Source of the DNA: Taudactylus pleione
Taxonomy: Eukaryota; Chordata; Amphibia; Anura; Myobatrachidae
Direction: 5' to 3'
Assembly (NCBI GenBank): GCA_031769625.1
Contig: JAUIMM010000890.1
Span: 1,208,001-1,272,000, forward strand
DNA: 64,000 nt
Positions 1 to 9,469 of this stretch are shown here, in pieces; position 1 is the first letter of the stretch, and each line of letters starts with the position of its first letter. A model generated the notes under the pieces. It ran no database searches and was not told the DNA's origin. It saw only the letters and a program-made list of their open reading frames with translations. Position numbers and translations under genes: made by a program.

Positions 1-570
1 TAGGCACCTCCCTCATCCCCTGCACTGAGCGATATGTCATGTAGTGTAGGCACCTCCCTCATCCCCTGCACTGAGCGATATGTCATGTAGTGTAGGCACC
101 TCCCTCACCCCTGCACTGAGCGATATGCCATGTAGTGTAGGCACCTCCCTCATCCCCTGCACTGAGCGATATGTCATGTAGTGTAGGCACCTCCCTCACC
201 CCTGCACTGAGCGATATGTCATGTAGTGTAGGCACCTCCCTCATCCCCTGCACTGAGCGATATGTCATGTAGTGTAGGCACCTCCCTCACCCCTGCACTG
301 AGCGATATGTCATTTAGTGTAGGCACCTCCCTCATCCCCTGCACTGAGCGATATGTCATGTTGTGTAGGCACCTCCCTCACCCCTGCACTGAGCGATATG
401 TCATGTAGTGTAGGCACCTCCCTCATCCCCTGCACTGAGCGATATGTCATGTAGTGTAGGCACATCCCTCATCCCCTGCACTGAGCGATATGTCATGTAG
501 TGTAGGCACCTCCCTCATCCCCTGCACTGAGCGATATGTCATGTAGTGTAGGCACCTCCCTCATCCCTGA
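1..570. repeat. 46/45-bp minisatellite array
   Basis: About twelve head-to-tail copies begin with taggcacctccctca and contain ctgcactgagcgatatgtca. Unit starts are at 1, 47, 93, 138, 184, 229, 275, 320, 366, 411, 457, 503 and 549, and the last copy breaks off near 570. Units are 46 bp (with catcccctg) or 45 bp (with cacccctg), alternating from 93 to 456. The array is cut by the left edge of the window, so its full size is unknown. Short reverse-strand open frames across it are by-products of the repeat. Confidence 0.97.
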
Positions 571-1509
571 ACATGGTAATTCTGTCATTATCGGCAGATT
601 GTAGAACCAAAGGGCAACAGCCGCACTAGTTAATGTATTTGCAAAGCAGTTAATTTGATTATTACATTCATTAGAATTACCATACCTCTGGAGGGTGCTA
701 CGTACTATATTACATAGATCAATTATACTCAAAAAGAATAGTGTTTTGGTTCAGTCATCTTAAAATATTATTAAAACATAACTTTTAATTATAATATATT
801 AAAATTACATCAACACGGTGAAATATTAATATAAAATGACAATTCTGTGTCTGGGACCTCGGTATTCACGTTACAATCTGTACTTTCCGGAAGGGATAAC
901 CTGTCGTGTTCTATCCTCTTCCTTTCCTTTTATTAGCACTGCTTGTATATGATGCACATTATTTCTTATACTGATCATCTATTATCTTAAACCATCCGTG
1001 TCTTGTCACGTAATTGAACATATTAAATAATCCTATAAAGTTTTTTTGTGGTCTCAAATTTCTTTTGTGTGTATACAATATACTGTATGTAACACTTTGC
1101 CTTCACATTTAATGTATGCAGTAATCAGTCCGTCGAAATTCTCCCCAATGAAACATGAGGTTCCTGCCAACAATATTCTCCTGTATATGTCTCTAGAATA
1201 ATAGTCTGACTGCCTCTGAGCTTAATTTGCTACAAATAGTACTCAATTACGTTCACCTGTATGGAGAAGACAGTCAGTCTATCCTATTTATCAATCTGCG
1301 TATGCATAGTGTAATTGTATGAAGAGTATGATTGTTAGAAATAATTGCACTGTACTGTGTACAATCGCTGCGTCTATTTTTATTTGAGAAGAAAGCTAAA
1401 AAGTGGACGCTATTATGTAGCTGAAGATATTTCTATGTTCTGTAATATACACCTGTGAAACGCTGCACCCACAAAAGTGGAACTGGGACTCCACCCACTA
1501 AATCAAATC
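571..1509. other. AT-rich unique sequence, nothing recognised
   Basis: Low-GC sequence with no long ORF apart from a reverse-strand one running out of the minisatellite (493-732), no tandem structure and no recognisable transposon motif. It could be intronic, intergenic or a very old repeat. Confidence 0.6.
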
Positions 1510-1576
1510 AACCAATAGAAAATGGGAGTGCTATACACAGCTACTGTGTGTATAGCGCTCCCATTTATTTTTGGTC
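1510..1576. repeat. Long inverted repeat (hairpin)
   Basis: The left arm at 1520-1539 (aaatgggagtgctatacaca) pairs with 1547-1566 at 19 of 20 positions across a 7-nt spacer; the one mismatch would be a G-U wobble in RNA. Weaker pairing continues outward (accaatag against the accaaaaat complement), giving an imperfect stem from 1510 to 1576. This size suits a short MITE remnant or a pre-miRNA-like hairpin. No flanking target duplication was identified. Confidence 0.8.
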
Positions 1577-1809
1577 TATTTTTATTGCAGCAATCCAACT
1601 ATGCTGGTACTCACTTATATAAGCAAGTGCGGAAATGATCCAGAAAGGTGATTAATATGCCTTTATCATTGGCATATAGTCATGGCAATAATCTTAATTG
1701 CTAACGCACATATAGCTCTTGATTAGACACCCAGTTGATCAGGTTGTGAAAATGGCATCAAACAATTACAAAACTTCCTTTATTTCAATTTAGCTTCTAG
1801 ATGCTGAAT
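1577..1809. other. Unique sequence, nothing recognised
   Basis: AT-rich DNA between the hairpin and the exon-like ORF, with no tandem repeat or ORF of note. Confidence 0.5.
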
Positions 1810-1998
1810 CTATTCTGTTATATCACCAGGAGCATAAGGATAAATGTAGTCTGACACCGCCACCTGGTGGTAATATGCCAGTAATGCATTATGTGCTCCT
1901 AGGTCATCAATAGAAAAGAAAATGTACTTGTAAGATTGTTTCTCCATGTTACACTGTGACCAGCCCAGCCTGGTATAATCTGATGCAGGCTGCAACAT
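1810..1998 (-). other. Exon-like ORF of unknown identity
   Basis: A 62-codon reverse-strand open frame ends with a stop at 1810-1812. It is not repetitive and has varied residues, including the stretches YKYIFFSIDDLGAHNALL and AVSDYIYPYAPGDITE. An in-frame stop lies just upstream of its ATG, but the fifth to ninth nucleotides after that ATG read tgcag, so a splice acceptor with the exon starting at CCT is possible. I do not recognise the family. It may be a terminal exon, a processed fragment or chance; no partner exon or polyadenylation signal was established. Confidence 0.2.
1856..1870 (-). promoter_or_regulatory. CTCF consensus match
   Basis: Read on the minus strand the 15-mer is CCACCAGGTGGCGGT, which satisfies every position of the vertebrate CTCF core CCASYAGRKGGCRSY. 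Eight positions are fixed and seven two-fold degenerate, so about 0.015 matches would be expected by chance over both strands of 64 kb at equal base composition. It overlaps the exon-like ORF. Occupancy cannot be judged from sequence. Confidence 0.4.
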
Positions 1999-2240
1999 TC
2001 TTCATCGGAACCCCATATATTGAACACATCTGCAAATGAAAATAAAACATGTGGTTGTGTTCCTGGAAAATTAGGCCCTCCAGCAGAAGGTAATAGGAGA
2101 GGGTTCTAACAATCTTACTTTTAAATGACCTTATCTGTCATATGAATGCCAATCTCTGAGAATAGGACCGCGCACCCAGCCGATGGCGCATACCGGTCAT
2201 TGTGCACAAAACTGCCTGTATGAACAGTCCAGTGTATACA
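1999..2240. other. Unique sequence leading into the minisatellite
   Basis: No gene or repeat is seen except that 2191-2240 is repeated at 2541-2590 as part of the 350-bp duplication described for the next array. Confidence 0.5.
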
Positions 2241-2840
2241 ATCACCATGGGAACCACCACCTAATAACTAGAGAAAGGACCATGGAAACCACGACCTAAT
2301 AACTAGAGAAAGGACCATGGGAACCACGACCTAATAACTAGAGAAAGGACCATGGGAACCACCACCTAATAACTACAGAAAGGACCATGGGAACCACCAC
2401 CTAATAACTAGAGAAAGGACCATAGGAACCACCACCTAATAACTACAGAAAGGAGCATGGGAACCACCAACTAATAACTAGAGAAAGGAACCACCACCTA
2501 ATAACTAGAGAAAGGACCATGGGAACCACCACCTAATAACTACCGGTCATTGTGCACAAAACTGCCTGTATGAACAGTCCAGTGTATACAATCACCATGG
2601 GAACCACCACCTAATAACTAGAGAAAGGACCATGGAAACCACGACCTTATAACTAGAGAAAGGACCATGGGAACCACCACCTAATAACTAGAGAAAGGAC
2701 CATGGGAACCACGACCTAATAACTACAGAAAGGACCATGGGAACCACCACCTAATAACTAGAGAAAGGACCATGGGAACCACCACCTAATAACTAGAGAA
2801 AGGACCATGGGAACCACCACCTAATAACTAGAGAAAGGAC
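2241..2840. repeat. 35-bp minisatellite with internal 350-bp duplication
   Basis: Tandem units of about 35 bp contain gaccatgggaaccaccacct followed by aataactagagaaag. A 50-bp non-repeat leader beginning taccggtcattgtgcacaaa occurs at 2191 and again at 2541, exactly 350 bp later, with the array restarting after it. The whole leader-plus-array block was therefore duplicated. Units near 2486 and 2500 are shortened. Confidence 0.95.
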
Positions 2841-2864
2841 ATTAACAAAAGCAGAATAAATATA

Positions 2865-2993
2865 GTACTAAGCCTTGGAGAGATAGAAATTACCAACCAA
2901 TCAGCTCCTAGCTGTCATGACACAGTCTGTGTTTGAGAAATGACAGTTAGGGTCTGATTAGTTGGTAGTTTATCTCTCTCCATGGCTTAGTAC
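2865..2993. mobile_element. Short palindromic MITE
   Basis: A ~129-bp element whose two halves are imperfect reverse complements. The left end reads gtactaagccttggagagat; the right end is the complement of gtactaagccatggagagag. The homology continues inward through taccaaccaatcagctcct and ctgtcat. The middle (cacagtctgtgtttgag) is the loop. It encodes nothing and would move with a transposase supplied in trans. The element resembles palindromic MITEs common in amphibian genomes; I have not verified a family name. Confidence 0.8.
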
Positions 2994-3074
2994 ATCTGCC
3001 TCATACACTCCAATAATAGGACACTTGTCTCAAACGCTCAGATGGATGGTGGATATGTGACTTAGACTCCGCCT

Positions 3075-3715
3075 CTGTACAGGGTCTTTGATGCTGGTGG
3101 TTTTCACCAGGGACCCCCCAAGGAGGTTTGGACTTGGCTGTGTCCGTAATGCAGGTCGCGTTCATCTGACTTTGTTCCCTAGTACAGGTGCCTGTGTACT
3201 GGAGTGTAGTAGGGTACATTGTAAGCATAATCTTAGTCAACAAGCTGGGGCAAAACCAGATGGACAAATCCATACCAAGGGTTAGATGGAAATAGGTCAC
3301 AGAGAATAGCCAGGGTGAAAACCGGAATACCAAGAATAATACCAGGGAGCAGATGGGATCAAATCACAAGCAAACCAAGGTCAGGAATGAACAGTAGGGA
3401 TCACTAGTGGTAGGAATGCTGGAGTATGGTTTGGGAGCCTATACTCTTTCATGTGACATTACCTAGAGGTGCACCTGGCCCTTTAAGACATATGCTGAAT
3501 GGTCCTATGGGAGCCACAGCCACAACCCAGAAGCCACGGGAGAATAGCTACGAGGGAATGCAGAGCGTACCAAAAAGCAGCTGAAGGGGAAGGAGACCCA
3601 CCGAACACTACAGCAGCGGGCACCGGGGTCCTTCCACTTGCTGTTCCGCAGGATTTACCTGACACCAGCGCTGCCAGACCCAGTATGTAGACACCAGGAT
3701 CCAGAGTGCTGTGAC
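3075..3715. mobile_element. Possible decayed LTR-type repeat
   Basis: The stretch has features common in old vertebrate LTRs: a GC-moderate body, the phrase ggcccttta at 3478-3486 and GC-rich downstream sequence. Open frames on both strands (3001-3333 minus, 3088-3285 plus, 3483-3690 both strands) are mutually overlapping and look non-coding. Neither termini nor target duplications were identified, so this could equally be another dispersed repeat. Confidence 0.25.
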
Positions 3716-4184
3716 AACCCTACTCTTAGCACTAAAGAACTGTATCGTTACTGATCTACAAGAGACGCAACTATAAAGCAGTAACATAAATTAGTACAAC
3801 AAGTCCAAAGGAGAACATGAACCTTACTAAGATAATACCCCAACCACTACTCAATATATGATGGATGAAATAGTATATAAAATACAAGAGCTACCAAACA
3901 TATCTCATAAGTCCAAAATGATGCCATACAGAGCAATGATATGCAGAAAAATGCAGGTACTTGATGGAAACAATGAACCTAACATCAGGAGATACCGTAC
4001 TTTGTGTTCTTGAGGATGACACTCAAAGTGGTTCAGTAGATGATACTATGTGCAGGAAACTAGCGCTTGTGCATGAGGTATACTGAAGCAGGAGAGGCTG
4101 TACCTAGCTTAGTTGGATAAGAACTGGAGTCAGGCTGGAAATGACTATTGCATCTGGATCGGATTGGGATCGGCTGGATGTCCC
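3716..4184. other. Unique sequence, nothing recognised
   Basis: No ORF of note, no tandem repeat and no recognisable element between the LTR-like stretch and the ~29-bp repeat field. Confidence 0.5.
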
Positions 4185-4475
4185 TAGTAGTAGTGCCCCC
4201 TAAGCAGTGTCCCCTGTAGAAGTGCCCCCTAAGCAGTGTCCCCTGTAGTAGTGCCTCTTGTGCAGTGCCCCCAGTAGTAATGCCCTTTATACAGTGCCCC
4301 CAGTAGTGCCCCTTCTGCAGTGCCCTCAGTAGTAATGCCCCTTGTGCAGTGTCCCCAGTAGTAGTGCCCCTTATGCAGTGCCCTCCGTAGTAATGTCACT
4401 TGTGCAGTGACCCAAGTAGTAGTGCCTCTTATGCAGTGCCCCCAGTAGTAGTGCCCTTTATGCAATGCCCACAAC
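4185..4475. repeat. Degenerate ~29-bp minisatellite, part 1
   Basis: Repeated phrases such as agtagtaatgccccttgtgc and cagtgcccccagtagtag recur every ~29-33 bp with many substitutions and small indels. The reverse-strand open frame at 4229-4540 (His/Tyr/Trp-rich) is produced by this periodicity and is not considered a gene. Confidence 0.85.
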
Positions 4476-4682
4476 CAGGGGTGTAGCATGTAGCCATGGT
4501 GCCTGGAACATGTGTGTGCTACCTCGCCCCCACCCCCCAAGTGTGCCAGGTAGGGGGTGTGTCTAGCAAGAAGGGCAAATTAAAGGGAAATAAAAATAAA
4601 CATATGGGGCAGTATCAAACTGGGACATATATTGCAACCCAAAAAAGTAATTCCACCAGTTAAAAATAAACCACACATTAGT

Positions 4683-5074
4683 GCCCCTTATTCACATTAC
4701 ACCACACAGTAGTGTCTTTTGATTCATGTTATGCCACTGTAATGCCTCTTACTCACATTATGCCTAAAAATAGTGCCCCTTATTTAAGTTATGCCACAGT
4801 AGTGCCCCTTATTCACATTATGTTACAAAATAATGGCCACAATGCATGTTATGCCACACATTACTGCCCATTAATTTGTGTTATGCCACTGTTTTGGATA
4901 TTTTTTCACATTATGCTACAAAGTAGTCCCCACAGTTGTCACAGTAATGTCCATAGTTCTCATTATGCCATCGTAATGCCCCTTATTCACATTGTGCCTT
5001 ACAATAGTGCCCCTTATTTAAGTTGTGCCACAGTAGTGTCCCTTTTACACATTATGCCACAGTAGTGCCCCTTT
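4683..5074. repeat. Degenerate ~29-bp minisatellite, part 2
   Basis: Units like cattatgccacagtagtgcc followed by ccttattca recur about every 29 bp with heavy divergence. They share the gtagtgccccttat core with part 1. MITE A interrupts the array at 5075 and it resumes after 5573. The forward open frame at 4712-5065 is a by-product. Confidence 0.85.
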
Positions 5075-5573
5075 GGGCCTGATTCAGAGCCACTCACGTG
5101 TGCACAGTGCTCACAAGCGGCTCGATGTTTGGCCACTGCGCATGCACTGTGTCCGGCGTGCACATGCCCAAGCTCCACCAAGAGACTGAACTTCAGTTGC
5201 TTCAGGGCTCACTACAAGATGGGGCGGCTGTCGATGGTGAGTGACAGCTCGCCCCATTTTGTAGGCGGGTAGGCGGGGTGGCTACACAAACGCAGGCATT
5301 CCCTTAGGAACACTTGGCATTTGTGGGAGGACCTACTGACATCACTAGTGATGTCAGTAGTGGACTTCCTGCTCTATTAGTCCACTCGGGCTTGTGACTG
5401 GCAAGACCCTACCCCAGGATCTCGTCGCAAGCCCGATAGTCGCAGTAATCGTGATGGTCTCCAACCTGCTTGCACATGTTATGGGTGGACACCCACAGCT
5501 TTAGGAGTGGCCTGGAGACAAAAAAAAAGCCCACAGACCCTGCGCTGCGAGTGAGCGGGTCTGAATCAGGGCC
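5075..5573. mobile_element. MITE A (gggcctgattcag family, type 2)
   Basis: The left end gggcctgattcagagcc and right end ggtctgaatcagggcc are near-perfect terminal inverted repeats around a ~499-bp non-coding body. It lies inside the ~29-bp minisatellite, which continues on both sides, so it is clearly an insertion. Flanking trinucleotides are ttt and att, possibly a mutated 3-bp target duplication. The body shares with D and F a segment rich in snap-back motifs, including a perfect 26-bp palindrome at 5334-5359. TIR sequence and 3-bp duplications in the family suggest a PIF/Harbinger-type non-autonomous element. Confidence 0.88.
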
Positions 5574-5735
5574 ATTATGCCACAGTAGTGCCCCTTATAC
5601 ATATTATGCCACAGTAATGCCCCTTATTCACATTGTGCCTAACAATAGTGCCCATTATTTAAGTTATGCCACAGTAGTGTCCCTTTTACACATTATGCCA
5701 GAGTAGTGCCCCTTATACACATACCATAGTTGTGC
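5574..5735. repeat. Degenerate ~29-bp minisatellite, part 3
   Basis: Continuation of the array interrupted by MITE A: attatgccacagtagtgccc is followed by several more divergent units ending near 5735. Confidence 0.85.
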
Positions 5736-6055
5736 CCCTTATTGGCATTTGGTGTCAGAGCAGTCAGGCATGACCTCACCAGACTCACCATTCAGGCTTC
5801 TCCCAGTCATGGGTGCTGTGACCCTGGCTCTCAGTAGCAGCATCCGGCTCAGGCCTCCCCTCAGCATCAGGGACACAGCTGCCATGTTCTCTCCTCCATG
5901 CAGGGGACTGCCTCCTCCTCCCTCTCTGTTATTGCCCTTGGCTCCACCCTTTCTGCCTTCTGTTTAGTCCCAGAGGTGGATTAAGATCGCACAGTGCCCT
6001 ATGCAAAATACTGCTTCAGGGCTTTATATTAATGTAAATATAAATATATACAGTG
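5736..6055. other. Unique sequence, nothing recognised
   Basis: The forward open frame at 5749-5967 is Pro/Ser/Leu-rich and translates a pyrimidine-rich stretch; it has no recognisable domain and I do not call it a gene. Confidence 0.45.
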
Positions 6056-6400
6056 TATACATTTCTCACAGAGTTCTCCACACTCACTCAGAGCTTCCCC
6101 CTTCTCACACTTATCTCCTCCTCTCAGACACACACAACGATCCCCCCTCATTCAGACCCCACCACAGCTCTCCCCATTATACAGCTCTCCCTTCACACAC
6201 ACAGCAGTCCCCCACTCACTCAGATCTTTTCCACACTCAGATCCCCCCTTCACACACACACTTCGCCCCCTCGCAAAGATCTCCCCTCCTCACATAGACC
6301 AACCCCCCCACACACTCATACACACAGCTCTTACACTTAACAATGTTCCCCTCCCTTCACACACACAGTGATTCCCCTTTAATCAGTTCCCCCCTCCTTA
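6056..6400. repeat. CA/CT-rich low-complexity tract
   Basis: A strongly pyrimidine-rich plus strand with many cacacaca, ctcccc and ctcactcag stretches forms a degenerate simple repeat. Overlapping forward open frames at 6001-6340 are rich in His, Pro, Ser and Thr, as expected from such sequence, and are not genes. Confidence 0.85.
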
Positions 6401-6417
6401 CTGTTTCAGGGTGGCGG

Positions 6418-6632
6418 AGATCAGCCATTCTATTGGGATGGGAGGGAATCACCTGCTGATGAGCTGAGCATGAAACACAAAGAGATCAGTGCCTCCATAT
6501 TGGGGGTGTGGTGTAGGTTGAGCCACAAGCTCCACTCCATCCACACCATGCCCCCTGTCTGGAGCCACTGATCTCTTTGTGTTTCACGCTCAGCTCAGCA
6601 GGTGCTCTGCCCTTCATCAGATGGCTGATTTC
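6418..6632. repeat. ~215-bp foldback (long inverted repeat)
   Basis: The left arm at 6450-6491 (cacctgctgatgagctgagc then atgaaacacaaagagatcag) pairs with the right arm at 6566-6604 with a small bulge and one mismatch. Weaker outer pairing joins 6418-6427 to 6621-6632. The loop at 6492-6565 pairs partly with itself (gggggtgtggtg with ccacaccatgcccc). RNA from either strand would form a long stem. It may be a foldback MITE or locally inverted duplication; no terminal duplication is clear. The reverse ORF at 6486-6683 is a by-product. Confidence 0.82.
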
Positions 6633-6699
6633 CAGCGGCCTGGCCAGAGCAGGTGCCTGGAGCAGGTGCTCCACTGGAGCCACCCTCGCTATGCCCCTG

Positions 6700-6805
6700 C
6701 CCCCAAGTAGTAGTGTCCCTTCTGCAGTACCCCAGTAATACCCCTTATGCAGTGCCCCAAGTAGTAGTGCCCCTTAAGCAGTGCCTCTAGTAGAAGTGCC
6801 ACATA
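6700..6805. repeat. Degenerate ~29-bp minisatellite, part 4
   Basis: Phrases such as caagtagtagtgtcccttct and gtagtagtgccccttaagca show the same repeat family as 4185-5735, here in a few diverged units. Confidence 0.75.
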
Positions 6806-7340
6806 AAGCACAAAGAGCACAAAACTATGCTTACCCGAATCCCAGTTCCGATGTCCGCCACCACCCGCTCCTCTCACTTGGCACTATGGGAGAGACATCG
6901 TGATGTCTCTCCCTTGGAAGGCAGTGCTCATGAGTGAGCTCCAGTATGGCGCTGGTCCCTGGTTGCAGCAGCCAATAAGAATATGTCTGACTATTATTGG
7001 CAGCTAAAATGGATACACTGCCACCGGAAGTACACTCACTACCAGTAACTGAAGTACCCAGAGCGCGGACTGCACTGAACTGTACAGCAGCACTGACAGG
7101 GTCCAACAGCGTCCCAGTGCACTTGCCCCCCTCGATCCTGCTCGTTACACACAGAGGTAACACATCTAGCCTCAGGTGTTGCATACATGAAGTTTACAAA
7201 AGATGCCTGACTGTGTTTATGTTACAAGTCACGGTCACGACTTGTATCCTTCAAGTAGTTTACCTGGTCAGGATGGGGTTACTCCAGTTTCTCCTGTCAC
7301 TAGACAATCGGCACGCCTCAGGATGTGATGTGTAATCCAC
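6806..7340. other. Unclassified, possibly dispersed repeat
   Basis: Open frames overlap on both strands (6831-7184 minus, 6997-7335 plus) and neither shows a recognisable domain. The stretch adjoins the ~29-bp repeat and the region upstream of the gypsy relic, so it may be part of a composite repeat or a 5' LTR. No termini were found. Confidence 0.35.
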
Positions 7341-8118
7341 AGTGCTGCGTGGTTGGTGCTGCCTCCTATTGTTCTCATTGGACTTTTTCCGCCTTGCTGA
7401 CTATAGAGTATCTGTGAGTCCCATCAGCTTGGCTACATGTTCAGCATTCTGGTCCTCTTCATGTCACAGAATTGGATTTCCCCAAAGTGGCTTCCGTGCT
7501 ACCTCTAGCTCTCCAGCTTCTTCTACGGCTTCCAAGCTGCACCGACATGCCATGCTGTCATCGGCTTTCCAAGCCGCAACACCAACCATTCACTCCTCCA
7601 CCATAGGCTTTTGCCACACCTCTGGCACATTTGCCGCATCTAAAGCTTCTGAGCTGTCACTGCTCACCAGCTTCTTCTATGGCACCCAAGCCGCATCTAT
7701 ATCTCTGTGCTGCCATCGGCTCTCCAAGCTGCAGCATTCACTTGAAACTACCTATCTATCTACTAATAGCTATTGCTGCACCATCGGCCCACAAACCGTA
7801 CCATTGGCATGTTTGCCACATCATCGGCTTCCAAAGCCGCATCTCTCCTACTATACTAAACTCCTTCTTCTCTCTTCAGGATTCCAGTTGACACCCCTGT
7901 AAGCTGCTACTACTCCAAGCAGTAAGTCCAGGTGGCCGCCTAAGTACCGGTGGGTTTATTATTTCTAAGGGAACAATGGGCAGTTGTTATTGGTGGAAGA
8001 CCTCATGGCCTGAAGTTTTAGTCAGCTTACTAGGGGAGGTCACTGGCAATCATAATATTATAGTTGGCTCAAAACATAGTGAAGAAAGAGTTGTATCATA
8101 TTGATAGCTTCCACTAAA
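7341..8118 (+). other. Candidate LTR/5' leader of the gypsy relic
   Basis: This lies directly upstream of the Gag start. It carries irregular copies of a short motif (cggctttccaagccgca and variants near 7525, 7560, 7730 and 7825) able to form small stems. The 186-codon open frame at 7342-7902 is Ser/Thr/His-rich with no domain I recognise. The position suggests the 3' part of a 5' LTR plus leader, but no LTR boundary, primer-binding site or matching 3' LTR was identified. Confidence 0.35.
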
Positions 8119-8960
8119 ATGGAACAGGGGCAAAATCCTTCTTAGGTGCTTGCAGCTCAAATTCAAGCTCTTGCCCAGAAGGTCCAGGAACTTTCATTGC
8201 ATGTGGAAGAGACCCGTCATCCCATGTATCCAGTTCCTCTCCAGGAGCCTAAGATGAATTTGCCAGATTGGTTTACCGGGGATCGCCGGCAGTTTTTAAA
8301 TTTCTGTGAGTTGCAAGCTGTACTTCAGACTTCGTCCAGTCTCTTCAGGGATGCAGTTGCAATGACTGGGACTGGTAATCTCTAACCTTCAGGGGATCCA
8401 CAGACTTGGGCCTTTGGATTGTCCTCAACTCATGCTGCATTACAGACCGTTGATGCCTTCTTTACGGCCTTTGGCCTATTATATGATGACCCGGATCGGA
8501 CTGCTCTGGCAGAATCTAAGCTACGTTCTCTCAGACAAGGTCAGAAGGTGGCAGAGGACTACTCCTCAGAGTTCCACAGATGGGCAACTGACACGGGTTG
8601 GAACGTTTTGGCTCTACGTAGCCAATACTGTCTCGGTCTTTCTGAGGCAATCAAGGACATCCTTATCCTTGTCCAACAATCACCTTCTGAGTCCTTGGAT
8701 GATCTGATGCAACAGGCCATTAGGATTGACCTGAGGCTACAAGAACTAAATGAAAGCATAACCTTCCCACCAGGTCACCTCGTTCTCTCTCTTGGGTTCC
8801 ACCTTCAGATGCAGAGGAGCCAATGCAGATTGGGGCATCTCGCCTGTCACCAGAAGAGAGAAACAGAAGATGGTCTCTAGGCCTCTGTATGTATTGCGGT
8901 AACAAGGGGCATACCATTAATAATTGTCCGCTTAGACCAGTAAAAGGCAAGGCCAAGGTG
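8119..8960 (+). pseudogene. gag: Ty3/gypsy Gag, broken
   Basis: Gag is the structural capsid protein of an LTR retrotransposon. The frame begins at ATG 8119 (MEQGQNPS) and runs in one phase to 8880 with in-frame stops at 8143-8145 and 8383-8385. It has an N-terminal coiled-coil-like stretch (AAQIQALAQKVQELSLHVEE), the capsid phrase LPDWFTGDRRQF and, near the end, a CCHC zinc knuckle at 8886-8927 (CMYCGNKGHTINNC). The knuckle lies in a different phase from the main frame, so a frameshift falls near 8795-8815. Length and order fit a vertebrate gypsy Gag of about 280 residues. It cannot give a full protein. Confidence 0.9.
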
Positions 8961-8971
8961 TTTGGGAGGAT

Positions 8972-9459
8972 TTGCACTTAGGCCTGGCTCCCATCTCCTC
9001 CAGAAACTCAGTGTTAGTTCCAGCATACATCCAATTGGCAGATTCCACTCAGACTACTCTGGCATTTCTGGATAGCGGGGCGGCAGGCAACTTCATGGAT
9101 ATCCTCTTCTTACGTACTTTGGGCTGTCTCTTTTGGATCAGAAAATCCCAATCTGTGATCAGGATGGAGAATTGATTTCTTTAGGTCATATTAAGTTTAG
9201 GATGCCTCCTCTGCATTTATCTGTTGGAATATTGCACTCTAAGACTTTGTCCTTTTATCTCCTCCATTGTCCCTTGGCTCCAGTCGTTCTTGGTCTTCAG
9301 TGGTTTAGGGATCATAATCCTGTGATAGATTGGCAGTCTGGAGAGATAGTCAAATGGAGTCATGCCTGTCAAACTTGTTGCTTGGCCATTCCTGTTCGGT
9401 CAGTTCTACCTGTGGTTACCAAAGTTCCTCCAGCCATTCCACCTCAGTACCGAGATTAA
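8972..9459 (+). pseudogene. Ty3/gypsy protease region, broken
   Basis: This is the aspartic protease that processes the Gag-Pol polyprotein. The active-site triad Asp-Ser-Gly is at 9071-9079 in the context LDSGAAGNF. A frame change occurs between about 9120 and 9175. The second half (9133-9459) carries the linker typical of gypsy Pol before the polymerase, with VVLGLQWFRDHNPVIDW. It follows the Gag knuckle directly and is followed by reverse transcriptase, as expected. The single frameshift leaves no intact protease-polymerase reading frame. Confidence 0.88.
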
Positions 9460-9469
9460 GCCGATGTTT

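Noticed and set aside
4229..5065. His/Tyr-rich ORFs in both directions
   Set aside because: Produced by the ~29-bp degenerate minisatellite.
6001..6340. Overlapping His/Pro/Ser-rich ORFs
   Set aside because: Translations of a CA/CT-rich simple repeat in two frames.
7342..7902. 186-codon forward ORF as a gene
   Set aside because: Ser/Thr/His-rich composition from a short nucleotide motif, no domain, and its position fits an LTR/leader.
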